Below the pieces are notes generated by a model. The model searched no databases. It was not told the origin of the DNA and was given only the letters and a program-made list of their open reading frames with translations. Below, piece by piece: positions 22,249-37,249 of a DNA stretch of 64,000 bases. The position numbers and the translations under genes were made by a program. The first letter of the stretch is position 1. Each line of letters starts with the position of its first letter. The DNA is from Macrotrachela quadricornifera (taxonomy: Eukaryota > Rotifera > Eurotatoria > Philodinida > Philodinidae). Location of the stretch: the NCBI GenBank assembly GCA_022393335.1, contig JAJEKB010019987.1, forward strand, positions 1 through 64,000, in the 5' to 3' direction.

Positions 22249-25200
22249 TTAGAATAACAATCTGTTTCTTTTTAAAATATATCTTGTTTATGAAATAAAT
22301 AGAGTTCGGTCGCCATACTTAACGATCGAAATAATATTATTCAATGTCGCACAATATTAACGGTAGATACTGTTTTGCGTCGTAATAATGAAACAAAAAA
22401 AAAGTTATTAAAAGGAAATTGAATATAAAAAAAAAATACCGGAAAAAAAAGAAATTACCATCTGTAGGCTCTTTCGTGACTGATTAAAATCTATAACATA
22501 ACAACATATTCACAAATGCATTGACATTAAATCATATCCGTCGAGTAGACTGTGATATACATTCTGAAGACGCTAGTATTATTTTGGCAATAAAATATAT
22601 TTAATTATAAACTCAATCATGAAAGGCACTTCAAATATAAACTAATTGAAATAGTCATTTTGACCTTGACCATGAAATATTTATAAGACAAACGTATTTC
22701 TAATTGATAGAACCGGAAAAAAAAATTCAGACATTAAAATTATAAGAAAATAACATATTGTGACAAACTTTGATTATATTCAAGATCAATTTCAATAAAC
22801 TTTAAGATACGCATTGTATACATAAAATCGAATCGATTAAAATCTTAAGATTATTTTAATAGAATATTATGAAGAAAAATATTGATATACGTATATGTAA
22901 TTCTTCAATATCAATCCTGTTGTGTAAATCATTCTCGATCGTAGAATATTTTTTTTTCTCTCATGAAAACGCATTTAATTCAGTTTATATGATTATAAAT
23001 GTTCATTTTAACCATTCTTCAGTGTTTGTTTTAACGAATGAGGTTTACGATATAAATAATAAAAAAAGGTAAAATTTTAAAATTTCTTAAATTTAACTAT
23101 ACAACAAATTTTTTAGCGATAATATCAGTTATCTTATAATACTTCATTTGTTTAATGATCATTACATCATATTAGAGAAACAAATATTAAATAAATTTAT
23201 CAGAGTTAAATTAAAAGGTAAACAAAGAAAATTCTTTAATATAAATCTATAATTTTTAATTAAATAAGTGAACAAAAATTGCATCTTTTTTTCAGAATAT
23301 AAAAAAAATTGAAGAATAGAATGACAATGTTATTATATAATATAATGTTGTTTGTTCAATAAAATTTGTGAACTATCGGCATTTTATGTCAACACATTTC
23401 ATTGAAACATATACGATGTTTTTTGCAAATATTCGGTATACAACATAGTGCGATTTTCTATTTACATAAAACACAAATACGACCTTTTCTAATTTTATAA
23501 TATGTTAAATTATTATGATCATGTCGTATAAATGTTTATTCTTAATTAATCAAATTATTATCTTGAGAAATAACATTATCATCTGAAGTGACAGCATGTA
23601 AAATTCTATGGAATCATATTCTAAATATATTAAAATCGATATCCTCATTATTTCTAAGGTAGCTATCTTCTTAACTTTCATTAAAAAATGAACCAATAAT
23701 GTTAAATTATAAATAAAAGATATTCATCGTTTTTTTTTTCGATAAACATACCCAAAATATATGCTGTTGTGTATGTCAATTTAGTATCTTTTTTTCATGG
23801 TAATTATACATGCATATTACTTATTCACCTAAGCAATCTTGTGTACATATTTTCTCTTTCTATCATCACTTCAAATTCAATAAGAAGTAACAGTATTGAG
23901 CATATTTATCGTTTGAACAGAATAAAATGTTTTGATTATTCATGACCTTCTACATTTCAAGAAGCTATTGAAATTTATAATAAAGAAAAAAAAACAGTAC
24001 TACATGTATATATATATATATATATAACTATGCCAGCTTCATTAGTACTTTAAAAGAGAAAAAAAAAAGACAATGTGACCATAGGCAAAGGCTATATTGT
24101 TCTGAAGCATGTCTCATCACTGCACGAGTTTGGCTAGACAAATGACAAGGACGCTTTGCGCTTCCATAGACACACCCACACTAATTTTACTTTAATTCAT
24201 TCTTCGCGACGGCACATTAAAACTAAAAAAAACCATGTATATTTTGTTCATGGACACGATATATTTCTTTTTCTTTTCTTTTTTTTTATACACTGTTGGA
24301 ACTTCCGTATATGTTGTGATGGTCACTATGATCATTGTTATCATTGTATGATAAAAACTTAGATAGCCTTTTCTTTTTGTAATATGAGAAAGAGAAAAAG
24401 GAAACGTATTTTTAATTATCCCCCTTTTCTATCTCATTCTCTCCTCCCTTTAGTCAAAATGAAAGTTGACCGTTCCGTTTATTGAATGAATGACAAGCTA
24501 TCACATTTTTCGATTAAATAGGTATCAAACAGATTGAAATTACTATTAACACATGATGATAAGTTTTCAAATAGAAAGAAGCAAAAAAAAAAAAAAGAAA
24601 AGGATACATTCATTTTTCATGGACAGACCGTCTTCAATTCGATTAGTGATGAGAAAGAAATAAGAAAGATTCATGCCGAGTTAAGAAATTCAAGAATTGA
24701 TTACCAGTTGGTTCAATCATATTCACATGCGTCCGATCACTTATTCGCCGTTCTTCTATTTACGGTGCGTGATAAAAATACTCGCTCCAGAGAATGTGAC
24801 AACAACACGATGGTCATCCGTTCATTAGGATTGAATTACATATATATATATATATATACCTGCATACACGCACAAGCTCAGAAACATATAAATTGAAGAA
24901 AGTTTTATTTGGATTAAAAACAGGAAAGAAAGTCTGTCACTATTGATTTATAAGAAAAACACATTTTCTTCAAATAGTTAGTTCGACGAGCGGAAATGGG
25001 TTATTGTAAAAGCCTTGACGGAATGTGCGCAATGTTTGATTTCATCGACTTGTCGCCGACATTATCATTGATGATGACGCCGGCACTTCATATATTTTGA
25101 CCAATTCAGACAATTGGGTTGACACATACAGATGGTTAGTAGTCGTCGTCGTCTTCTTCAAAATCAAACACGAAAGCTTGCGCCTGTCTCGTCTTTACTA

Positions 25201-26905
25201 AGTAATTGCATTTGAACGATGATGGACATAAGCGAATATGAGTGCTAAATCAAAATAGGAAGTCGATTTTTCTCGCTTGACTAAAAGTGTTCAAGAACAT
25301 GTTCATACACATTTTCTTTTTCTTCTATTGCAAATAGACATGCAATGTCCACTACTACTATTCCTGCTTTTACTATTTCAATAGTGCCATATTCCAACTA
25401 ATGGATTGCAAATAATAATGAGAGAAAATGTCATCCATATCGTACTACTGTCAATATGAATAAACTCATTGGCATTCTTGGATTGTCCATATCGTTAAAA
25501 TATTGTTCAATATGTATTATAAAAAAAGATTGACAATAATAATGAGTTGTTAACTGTCTGTAACAAGTTAATCAGAAAAAAGCGAGTCTAAAGAAATCAG
25601 ATCCGATACAATTCTTGATTTATCTTTAGCGTTCGTCGTCTGCTGCAAACATTAGTGACAGCCTTTAATGGATGAATTGATGATAATAGTTGGACCATAC
25701 ATGCATACATATACATTTGTGTCTCTTATTACTTCTTCATCTAGTTGCTTGCTGACGCACATAAAAATATGTTGCTCGATTTTTATTGTTTTACTACAAC
25801 TCGAAGAAGTAGATCTTAGAATAATCAATTATTAATACTTAACTGCTCATACCAATGACGCCTTCTACTTCATTAAATTCTTTTCTTTTTTCTGTTGATC
25901 ATCATTATCATCATCATTACATAAATTCCATATGTTAATCACAGTCTCACATGGGAATTAAATATGAGCTAAAAAAAAACCCTGAGGAGGTGTCGTCATT
26001 TTCATCCTTCGCATTCTCATCATTATTGTTATAGTGAAGATGTTATTTTAAATAAAACCCTCATGAGAACAAGTCAACAAAATAGATAACTAGTTGAGCA
26101 CAATCATTCAACTCTACTAATACTACAACTATTACTATCATCAACTCATCAGGGTTCAATTACTCGAGCTTGATCGCTCAAGCAGACAATACGTTTGTCA
26201 CTCTACTCACAAATGGCTATGTGTATATATATATATGAATGAATATATGGCATAGAGATTATTAGTTCATCGACTAACTTGTGTTCCGAGATAAATTGGC
26301 ATTTAGATGATCTCTTATCGAACAACAGTACCAGTAGCCTACTTGGTCAGCAAGATACTTCCTTCCTGATACATTTTTTTTTCTTCTCGTTCTCTTTTCT
26401 TGTTCAATAATATTTTTCTTTCTTTCTTTCTCTCTCCCTCTCTCTATTTCTCTGTCCCTCTCTTTCCCTCTTTCTCTTTTTATTCTTTTCTCTTTCTTTA
26501 CTTGCATTTTTTTTTGTTGAACAGACACTCGTCGATCATCGAACACACATAACTCATACATCAGAAGCTTGTTGAATTGATGGCATTTCAAGACAGGTAT
26601 AAAAGAAGATTTCTTGCTTTTTATTCTTATTTATTTGGTAGTTAACCAAAACTAAAAAGGGCATATAGAAAAGATCAGGGTCAGAGAAAACAAACGGAAT
26701 TTATCATCATAGCAAAAAAACGACAGTAGTAAGAGAAAGAGAGAAAGACAGAAGATAATCAGACCGGAAAAGAAACATAAACGATGCTTATATAGATCAA
26801 CGTCGTTGTCTTTTCTCATTATTCATTTATCATTATTCAGGAAAAATAAATATATATACAATAATTTGTTTTTTGTCTTGATAATCGTTTAGGTCCATCG
26901 AAATA
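22249..26905. other. Long gene-free stretch upstream of the protocadherin gene
   Basis: No gene supported in 4.6 kb. It contains TA microsatellites (24008-24027 and 24838-24858) and a long polypyrimidine tract at 26380-26520. A TTTAG acceptor at 26888-26892 lies 13 nt before the protocadherin ATG. Open frames such as 24534-24896 have low-complexity starts and no recognised domain. Upstream regulatory DNA for the protocadherin is plausible. Confidence 0.5.
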
Positions 26906-29900
26906 ATGTTACGTTTTTTATTAATTGTATACTTTATATTTATTTCAACAACATTATCATCACGTTTAAAATATCGTGCATCAGTAAAAGAAAATGTTGA
27001 TTTATATTATACAATAACATCACTTGATAAAATGTTATCTGTAAATTATCATCAATCAATTGAATTTTTAAATTTAAATTCTCCATATACAACATATTTT
27101 CTTGTTGATGGACAAAAATTACGTACAAGTCGTTTAATTGATCGTGAAGAATTTTGTCGTATTAAATTATGTGAAAATTCTTTATGTCATCCATGTGAAA
27201 TTGAAATGGATTTTGTTTTAAAAGAAAATAGTCAACCACGTGATATTATTTCATTAATATTAACTATTGAAGATGTTAACGAATTTCGACCACAATTTCT
27301 CGATATTTCACCAAATGGTCAATCTATTCAACTAAACATTAGTGAAGGCGTGCCTGGTATGTATGTTTGTTATACAATAGATGACCTTTAATGTGCGAGT
27401 TCCTGACATTCTAAGAGCTAATTAGAGAGTCTGTGACGGACGGTTTAAACGGATTTTTTTTTGCCCAAATAACTTGCTTCTCTCATTACGGAAGCAGATG
27501 TCTATTTTTTTTTGTTCTTATACATGTATATATATCTAGTTGGACACGTGTTACCCATTCCAAGTGCTACAGATAAAGATGGTGAAGATGACGAACTTGT
27601 TTATTGGCTTGAAAAAACGACTAAAATTCCATTTGAACTTGTTTCATTTGGTTCAAATCAAATTGGTATAAATTTATATTCATTAAATATTTATCTTTCT
27701 TTTTTTTTTTGTTTTGTTTTGTGCTTTAGCTTTAAATGTAACTGAACCTTTAGATCGTGAAACACATGATTTTTATGAACTTAAATTAACAGCTAGTGAT
27801 CGGGGAAATTTAACATCTAGTATATCTATTCATATATCTATAAGTGATATTAATGATAATGTACCTTCATTTGATCAACAGCATCCATATACAATAAATA
27901 TATCTGAAAATACACTACCGTCATTAACAAAATCATTAATTCGTATACATGCAATTGATAATGATTCAAATGAAAATGGTCGTATAACATATAAATTTAG
28001 TCCACAAATATCAGAATTAATACGTCAAACATTTCAATTAAATTCTGAAACAGGAGAATTATTTCTTCTTCAATCACTTGATTATGAACAATATAAAGAA
28101 TATCGTATACAAGTAACAGCACAAGATTCTGGTCCTGTATCTGTTCCTGTTTATACAGCTATTATTATAAATGTTGAAGATGAAAATGATAATATTCCAA
28201 TAATGAATATACGTGTATCGGAATATTTTCATTTAATTAATAAAACATTATATATAAGTGAAGAAACACCATTAAATACATTATTAATGCATATTATTGT
28301 ACAAGATTTTGATTCAAATTTAAATGGAAAAGTTCAATGTTGGATTGAACCATTGGAACCAAAATTAAATATAACAAATACAATAAATAATATGTTTGCC
28401 ATATATACAGAACAATTATTTGATCGTGAAAACATATCAAATTATACAATAAATATAATTATTGAAGATAATGGTTTAAAAAAACGTCATAGAGTAACAC
28501 GTGAATTTCAATTAATTATAACTGATATAAATGATTCTCCACCAATATTTTCACAATTATTTTATAATATAACACTTGAAGAAGAAAGAATTTATCAAGA
28601 ATCAATAATAAAATTTCATGCAACTGATGCAGATTTAAATGAAAATAGTCAAATAATATATGAATTAATAACAAATGAATATAATAATATATTTTATTTA
28701 AATAATATAACAGGTGAATTATTCTTAAAAACAAAATTTGATAGAGAAATTCAATCAAATTATAATTTAACAATACGTGCACGTGATCGTGGTAGACATC
28801 CATCAGAATTATCAACAGATGTTTTATTATTTATTTCTATATTAAATAAAAATGAATATAAACCTGAATTTGAACAAAAAAAATATACATTTTATAATAT
28901 TAGTGAAAATCTTCCAATAAATTCTTCAATTGGATTTGTTAAAGCTATTGATCTTGATGATGATATAATAAATTATTCAATTCTATCATCAGATTTAATG
29001 ATTAATTCATTAACAGGTGAAATATTTGTACGTAAACAACTTGATTATGATACAAATCCTTGTATAAATTCTCAAATAATAGCAAAAGATCATGATGGTT
29101 TTAATTCTACATGTCAAATTGAAATATGTCTTAAACCAATAAATGAATATGCACCTGAACTTCATCCTGAATCTCGTCTTATTTATATTAATATTGATAA
29201 TACAAGTATAATACATTTAAATGCAAATGATCGTGATCGTTCACCATCAAGTTTTATATCATATCAATATGGACAAGTATCAAAATGTAATTTAACATTT
29301 TTACATTTATCATTAAATGGTACAATTTATTTAAATAAAAAAGAACAATGTACAGGTATTATTGATTTAAATATAATAATTAGTGATAATGATCAATATC
29401 CATCAGCAAAATATACTAATCAAACAATACGTTTTATTCTTTATTCAAATTCTATGCCACTTAAATATATTTTATCTCAATCATCTACATCGAAATTATC
29501 ATATAAAAAATTTTCAAATTTATCTTTTCAAACATTAACTTTAGAAATGATTATTATTTTTCTTATTATTATTATATTATTATTTATATTATTTATTGTT
29601 TGTTTAATTGCTTGTATTACATATAGAAAAAGAAAATTATCAAAAAATATTTTAAAACAAAATCATTTACTTGTTAAACAATCACCATCACCATTAATGA
29701 ATTCATCACAAAAACGCCTTACACTTCTCACATCATCGTCAAGAGCAAGTAAAGATCGAATATGTTTTACAGAGGTAAATAATGCTGCATGATTAGCTCT
29801 TATTTCAAAGTCATGATCATATTCATTAGAAAAATGAGAAATAATGAATGAAAATATATAATAAGAATCATGTATGTATGTATGTGCAATCGACCGTACG

Positions 29901-31146
29901 TGTCATATTTCATGATTATAAACCTTCAAATTCTTCTTTTTCTTCTCTTTGTCAATATAACACAGTAATTATCGTGTAAAATAAGCAATATAAGTTTTGT
30001 CAACTACATACATAGAAAGTATACATATTTCAATGAAACAAAAACAATATTTTAAATAGATTCTTTTTAAGAGGCTTCTTTTAAGAATATTAAGACATAT
30101 TATTCAATCAGTAATAATACTTTCTTTTTTTCTTCTTCTTCATCTTTTTAAAGAATAAAAGAATACAATACGATAGTAACACATAAATGGTTATTATAAC
30201 CTTGAATAAGATGAAAATCACTTGAGTCAATATAGAATAAGAAATAAGTTCAATTGTACATTGAACTAATTTTCTCCGCCTACATATTATATATTGATAT
30301 GTAAGATGATAAATAAATGAAAAAACGTTTGAATAAAAGATGATCATATCTCAAATTTCATTATACCAGACAGACACAAACATTCATATCTATTCATATA
30401 AACGAAATGCACGTGCCAAATGGACCTTCCATTTATTCATTCTCTAATCCAAGATAGAATATAAAGTCAGTCTGCTAAATGGGATTCATTTATTTTAGAA
30501 TCATTGTTTACTCAGTGATGGTAGCCTTGCAAATGGTAAGCACTTATTCTCATCTTTCATTAGAAATTCACTTATCAAATTTTCTTTTTATTGTCTTCTA
30601 CATACAGATATGAACATTAATAGTCCTTATACAAAATTACAACAATCGATTAAAACAAATGGAAATAGTGATACAAGTTCATCATATAATGATTCATGTT
30701 ATGGATCATCTGAAATGAATGTATGTCATCATCATCATCATCATCAGACAACAGGAAATAAATTAGTCAAACAAGATACACCAATGACGGAAACAACAGG
30801 AAAAATTCTCTTGTCATCCAATGAAAATTATATCATTTTATGTAAAGATAGTAGTACAAGTAGTGATGAGACAAATCCACCAACTCCAACCTCATCATCA
30901 TCATCATCATCATCGTCATCATCATCTTCACCAACTGCTAATAATAATAGTCTAATAACAACATGTCAACCAAATAGACGTACAGGAACAACACAACAAT
31001 ATCGTACACAATTAAAATCAACATTAGACCAATCAAATAAAAAATTAGAATTTTTTCAAAATGATGATGAATATCGAAAGGTACTTGGTTCAACAACCTC
31101 ATTTAATTGTCGAAATATTACACCACTTAACGAATATTATCTTTAG
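26906..31146 (+). CDS. Protocadherin-like transmembrane cadherin
   Basis: Five exons (26906-27356, 27540-27665, 27730-29774, 30499-30535, 30608-31146) give 1065 aa. Cadherins mediate calcium-dependent cell adhesion. A signal peptide (LLIVYFIFISTTLSS) leads to about six to seven cadherin repeats. Calcium-linker motifs appear as DVNEF, DINDNVP, DENDNIP and DINDSPP, then degenerate NKNEY and PINEY, so the last two linkers probably bind calcium poorly. DRE and D(A/R)D motifs such as DRETHDFYELKL are typical. A single transmembrane helix lies near residues 798-822, followed by RKRK. The cytoplasmic tail is disordered, with a 37-nt micro-exon (NHCLLSDGSLAN), a His6 run and a Ser13 run. If intron 3 is retained, the protein ends VNNAA with TGA at 29790-29792, giving a short-tail form. 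No laminin-G or EGF domain is seen. Confidence 0.88.
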
Positions 31147-34100
31147 TAACAGATGTCATACACATGTTTCTTTTTTTTCTAATTTTTGCCGGTGATTGAA
31201 ATATGCCGAATGTGTCTATATGTCTTTGAAGACGAAGATGATGATGATGATAATAATCTATCTCCCTCCTGCTGTTTTCTACTCGAAAGTGCCATTTTTC
31301 TAGCTTAAGAATAAATTAATTTTTTTTCTTATTCTTTTTTTTTATCTATTTCTCTTGATGATAATCTTTATTTGTATGTCGATGTGTATTTGTATGTGTG
31401 TCAGATACAATCGAACGTTTGTGTTTTCTTTTATTCTGTTTCTCTTTTTTTTTTCTTCTTATTCTTGTTGTACATTTGTTTTTTTATCATTTATTGAAAT
31501 GATAAACGATGATTGAAAAAAAAGAGAAGACATAAAGATTATGAATTTTTCATTAACATTAATAATGTAACAAATGATTATTTTACTGATTTGTCAAAGA
31601 AAAAAAAAAAAGAAAGAAGTCGTTTCCGTTACGGTATCAATGTGAATTATTACATCATAAGATAAAGTATGTGTGTATGCTACTTAAGTTAAATCAATAT
31701 GATTTCTATGTATGCACGTTTTGTTCTCTTGAGGAAAAGAAATGTGAGCACGGGAATATAAGAAGTCTGTTAAATGACCATCAACAGCTCTTTTTCTCTT
31801 TCTTTTTCTTTCTAATGTCCTGTCCATATAATACAAGGTTATTACTTACACACACACACATATCAAATCTCTATAGAATATATTGCTTTTTTTTTGGCAG
31901 ATTGCTAATTTGATCGTTCTAGGAAAAGATCATTGCTGAATACTCATCGATCATTGACATGTATATGTGTCACCATTATTTCTATACGGAGATATTTGTG
32001 CGTGTGTGTGTGCGTATGATCTTGCCCTTTTCCATTTATAGATATAGTATTTTCAGTGTCATTGACGCAATGAATTATATTCAAAAGGTTATCGATTTAT
32101 TTATCAACCGACTTTTTTTATATACTATTTATACTTAATCTCATATGCTAAACTTTATTTGACAGGTTAGACAGTGGAATTAAAGTCTCATCCTTTTTTA
32201 TTCTCTTAAGTGATGCATAATAGGGTAATATAGACAGGTCATTCACAATAACAAGTTATGCAAAATATGTGTATATGAATGCGGCGACCGATTGAGATGT
32301 GTGGCGAGTCATATATCATTTGAGACATATATTGTCTACTATCATCAATGAACAAATAAGGTGTCTAGTTAACAACACCTCGGGCGACTACTATAACCAA
32401 TAATTACACTTTATATATTGTATGTGAATGATGGACATGGTATTGTAGTGTCTGAGTTTAAGTGCGAATAGTAGTGATCTTGGCAGCATCATCCACTTGA
32501 AAGTCATCATATTCTTACTGACAGGCTCTTCACTTTCGTGAACTAATGCCCGATAGTTATTTATAGAATCAAGAAAATGTGAAAAGCGGCTTTCTTTTTC
32601 TCATTATCAATGGTGCCTTACGGCAGATGTCTACCTGATATTTTTCCGTGAATCTCTATTTCTTTCTCTTTATGTATACATATATAATGTATAGTCTTCT
32701 CAATTAATCAATTATAAGGATTATAATGTCTTGTTGTTACCATCTAATCTATGATTAGATTAGAATTAAATCAGCGGTCTTTCTGTACTAAATTAAAATA
32801 TAGAGATGAGTATGATGAAAATGCAAAAAAAAAAAAAAAAAAAGGAAAAAAGAGAAATCATGATGTAAGCAAGCACTGTCGGTTCTTTTACATAATGGAT
32901 AAATTCTAACATATACACACAATTAAATCAAATTCTATTCTTTTCTTTTCTGTCATCTGCATCACAATCATGTTAGTGACTTTTCCATTTACTTAACAAA
33001 CGAAAAGAAAACGAGAGAAAACATTAGTCCTGAGGACATATTAGTTTTCTTTTCTTTGTTAGATAAAGATAAAAGCAAAATAAGAGAAATTTTCGGATAT
33101 GACCAGTATACTTAAAAGTGCTATCTTCATTGTCAACGGAAATGTTTGCGCTTCTTTATGATTATACGAGAAAGTTTCGTCGATTCTATTATATATATAT
33201 ATATATATGACTTGCATGATAGACTTTTACGCAATATAAGGAAGCGCCATCCTTTATGTCTGCTAACACATTTGATGAGTTAAAAGAGTTAGTGTCTGCA
33301 TACATACATATATATATATATATACGTGCATGTATATGTCTGCAACCACGCCTAGTTTAATCATAGTCATTAAACAGACAATATATAAAAAAGAATCGAT
33401 TCATCATGTCACATACAGTGCATTTTTTTGCAACTTGTTATACTTGTCAATCTGAATTTGAAAGGCTTCATACTGCTCTCTTATACTATTGACATTAATC
33501 TGTTCTCAGCATCACCTTGAAGTAACACGTTTATTCATATACCATATTTCTATGTGGCCTCTTTCAATTTTGTATATATTCATTGTAACAGGTGAATTCT
33601 TTCGATAATGAAGTAGTCTTATTCATGATTGATATTATTCGACATGGAAATCATTTTTGACATAGTGCATATATGTATATATATATATATATATAAACAA
33701 GATAAGAAATTGAACTCATACTCAAATGTCATTCAGAAGGCCTAATTATGAACGCTCTATGATATTCTTAATGCTGATGTTGCTCTAATACAACTAATTG
33801 TATGTGGTGCCCAACGGTCAATAGGCATTAAAACAAACATACAACACACCAGTTGTTCGAATCAGAAGAGATGCCGATCAAATGATGTGTGCGTGTGCAA
33901 TGATAATGATACAGTAGATAACTACAGTCGGTGAACTTTTGTATCATGTTTTCTTCACGCACGTATGCACAGATCATTCTTCAATGTTAGAAAGAAAAAA
34001 TGATAATATCAATCGGCATGTTGCAATTAGCTACAATCATCATCATCATCATCATCACCATCAACACATATGTATGCTGCCACTAATTATACATATTCAT

Positions 34101-37100
34101 CTGGAAACAAGTGTATAATCTAATATATACTTGTTTAGAATATTGATTTATTTATAATATATAATCAATTATCATGAAATCTTATTTGTAAAATAAATAT
34201 TTTGAAAAATTATCCTTATCTTAAAATGTTCTTAAAATGTATACAGATAGGAAATAATTACTTTTTATGCTTCAAATAGATTTACTTCACTAATAATGAT
34301 AGTGATTAAATATGTTATTTAAAGAACTAGTCAACAAAAAAACAGAATTGTAGATAAAATCAAGGATATATTTAAGTAGTTATATAAAAAAAACTACTTA
34401 CTATAATTATAACGATAAAATACTCCTTCAAAACATGCAATTTATATTCAGTATTTTTAGATAAATATCAATAATATGATACAATTATCATCAAATACAC
34501 AATTTTCGTCTCTATTCAAAATTTTTAAAACAAACTTGAATAAGATTTAATTTCTAGTTTATCTATCATAGATAATAGTATAGTTTATATTAGCATTTAT
34601 ATTTGTAAAACTAAATTGATTATAAGTTATAAAAGTACTAAAATTACAATGTACGACATCTATTAGTATTATAAAAAACAACAATAATATCCTTATGTTT
34701 TTTTGTTTTTATCAATCTTCTTTATATATCTTTTGTAAACGACTGAAAAATCAATCAATACATACATACTATATTTATACTATTATTGGCAAATGTCTGT
34801 TATACAGACGTTTTTTCTATTTTAAACACGCATGTAATAAAAATCAATACCATTAATCTTATTTAAGTAGATATTTATATCTTGATTAGTCTTGTTACAA
34901 ATTTTCTTTAGTTAACGTGTATATAATTAAATTTAAAAAAATAATATTCAGAAAGAATTCTTATATTATAGAAAGAACCAATTGTTTTTTGTGGCAATTC
35001 TAAAATCATAATCATACTGACTTCCAGAATTTCTTGGATTTAACAATTAATATAATGATAAAGAAGAGTGTATTGTGGAAAAAAATATACTATAGTAATA
35101 ATACTCTATTACAAATATCGAAACATTTTAAACTTAGATCTATCAAAACGAAAACAAAAAGCAAAAGTCAATTTTATGAGACAATCAACGAAAATCAATA
35201 GATTAGTTACTTCTACAAAATGTATAGCACACATTCTGATAATAGTATTAAAATATAGAATAGCATCAGTTCATACCTTTGACTCCTACCTATAATGTCT
35301 GTTACTCATAAATTCATCATCGGAAGTAAGGACGAAATCATCTAAAATATTTTTAGTATCTCATTAGGCTTTTCTATTTAATATTCTCATTTTTTTTGCA
35401 TTATGCTGCATATCTAATATTATCAAAGTATGGAAGTTTATAATTGGTAAAATCTAGCAAGGTTAGTCTTTTAAAAACATAATTTTACATTTAATAGATG
35501 CTTACCATGTCTATTATTCTTATATCAACAGTTTTAGAATGTACATAATCGATCAAATATATATATGAATGAATTACAACATTTTTTTTATACAATTGAT
35601 GAAAAAAATAAAAAATTGGAGTAGAGAAAACTTTATTTGTACATTTGATTCTTTATCATTTTTTGAGTGTTCAATAAAAACTTTCCAATAAATAACTGCT
35701 TAACAATTAAGATATTCAAACGTAGTTTTTGGTTTTCTTCGCGAGGATTTTTGAAAAAGAATTCCCTTGAAATTCGATACAAAAGCGTACACATTATACA
35801 CGAATCTATGATTTTCGACTTGTTTACTACTTAGGGCAGTCCAAAAAAAGTTATGCCTCATCTGTAATCCTTTATAAAAAGCCTTAAGAAACTTCGTTAC
35901 TATATAGTCTGATGAAGAAAAGAATGCTCTATTTTTCTACGTTATTTGATTGTACGTCAACTAATACTATAATAATAAATTTTCAATAAGATTTGTTTTC
36001 TTATAATATATGTTCGTTGTACTAGAGATCACAACATGTTAGATAGATTAGTTTTCAATCTTTTAATATATTGTATAAGCAATCAAAATATACTGTAAGA
36101 GATGTAACATGAACAGCTCTACAATTTCACAGCTGCACTTTTTGTTTTTAAAATCAGCAAAGTTTGAAGAATGAAATTTTAGGCATTGTGAAAATTGGTC
36201 GCATAAAATTCTCTCTTTTCTGAAAGCCATTACAATAAGCTTTACTGTGTAGATTGTAGAGCTTTTCATGCTACACCTTACAGTATATTTTGGTTGCTTA
36301 TACAATCAAATAACGTAGAAAAATAGAGCGTTCTTTTCTCTATCGGATTATATAGAAACAAAGTTTCTTAAAGCTTTTTATAAAGGATTATAGGTGAGGT
36401 ACAACTATTTTTGGGCTGCCCTAAATAGTTTTGTGTATCAGTTTTATCAGCATTTGGATCGATATAGCTTTTTTTTGCTTATATCCTCCTCAGTTTTTCT
36501 CGTTTCACATTCTTCTATTAACAAAAAAAATTTATTTTTTAGATGAAACAACGAAGAAATTTCGGAAACAAATTTTACTAATGAATAGTAGAGTTTTAAT
36601 ATGTCTGTCTCAGTGAGATAATATGCTACAGCTTTGAAAAATAGTTGTAAATCACTCATATGTATATGTTACCGTCCAAATTGAGATTACACTCAATTTG
36701 TAATTGGCCTAGACAAAAATCTCATAATCGAAAATAAACGTGTTTCACATCGAATCGGGAAAAAGTTTTCGTTAACTCGAATGTTCTTCTGTGAACTTTG
36801 ATGAAGCGATGATATTTCAATCAATACATTTATTAGATGATCATTCAAGTTTGAATTCATGAAACTATGAACAGTTTTATAGGCAAGAACAAATTCTATG
36901 AAAGAAGGTTCATAACTATTCGACTTCATTTTGTCCGCTCAAGATTGTAATGTTTGAAAACTTATTACTTCCTTAAAATTCAGTGAAAAGAATCCGAATT
37001 CATCATTGATCTAGAAGCTAATTTAAGTTTTAACGAAAACCGTTTGTTTTCCAGCCCGACATTGGACACTGACATATATGTGTCCAATAGCACAATTGAA

Positions 37101-37249
37101 ACAAGATTCGCCAACAATAATAAACTAAGTAATACGATTGTTTAACAGATATTCTATCTATTTTATTTGAATATATCATCGATCACACGCACAAAATATT
37201 GAACATAACAAGAAAATATATATATATATGTTTGTAAAAAAGAATTGAT
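31147..37249. other. Six-kilobase gene-free stretch
   Basis: This lies between the protocadherin and RFC1 stop codons, so 3' UTRs occupy the ends. Microsatellites: TA runs at 33190-33208, 33308-33324 and 33669-33694, and a CAT repeat near 34037-34063. The 592 bp MITE at 35832-36423 is the only mobile element I could define. Open frames inside it (36063-36305) are parts of its repeats, not genes. Confidence 0.55.
35832..36423. mobile_element. TA-flanked MITE with long terminal inverted repeats (GGGCA family, copy 1)
   Basis: The ends read TAGGGCAGTCCAAAA and, at the other side reversed, TAGGGCAGCCCAAAAA. The arms continue as inverted complements for about 120 bp, including TAATCCTTTATAAAAAGC and CTCTATTTTTCTACG. 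A TA dinucleotide flanks both ends, as expected for target duplication by Tc1/mariner-type transposases. There is no transposase ORF. A related copy lies at 62874-63253. Confidence 0.8.

Noticed and set aside
24534..24896. 120-codon plus-strand frame
   Set aside because: Starts in a poly-Lys A-run and ends in a TA microsatellite translation (YIYIYIYTC). The middle has no domain; chance frame likely.
27512..29792. Frames starting at 27512 and 27714 as separate genes
   Set aside because: They are exons 2 and 3 of the protocadherin; their start codons lie in the introns and the phases join perfectly.
33841..33870. GTTCGAATC resembling a tRNA B box
   Set aside because: No A box at the right distance and no acceptor or anticodon stem pairing upstream.
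36063..36305. 80-codon minus-strand frame at 36.1-36.3 kb
   Set aside because: It lies entirely inside the MITE and translates part of its inverted repeats.
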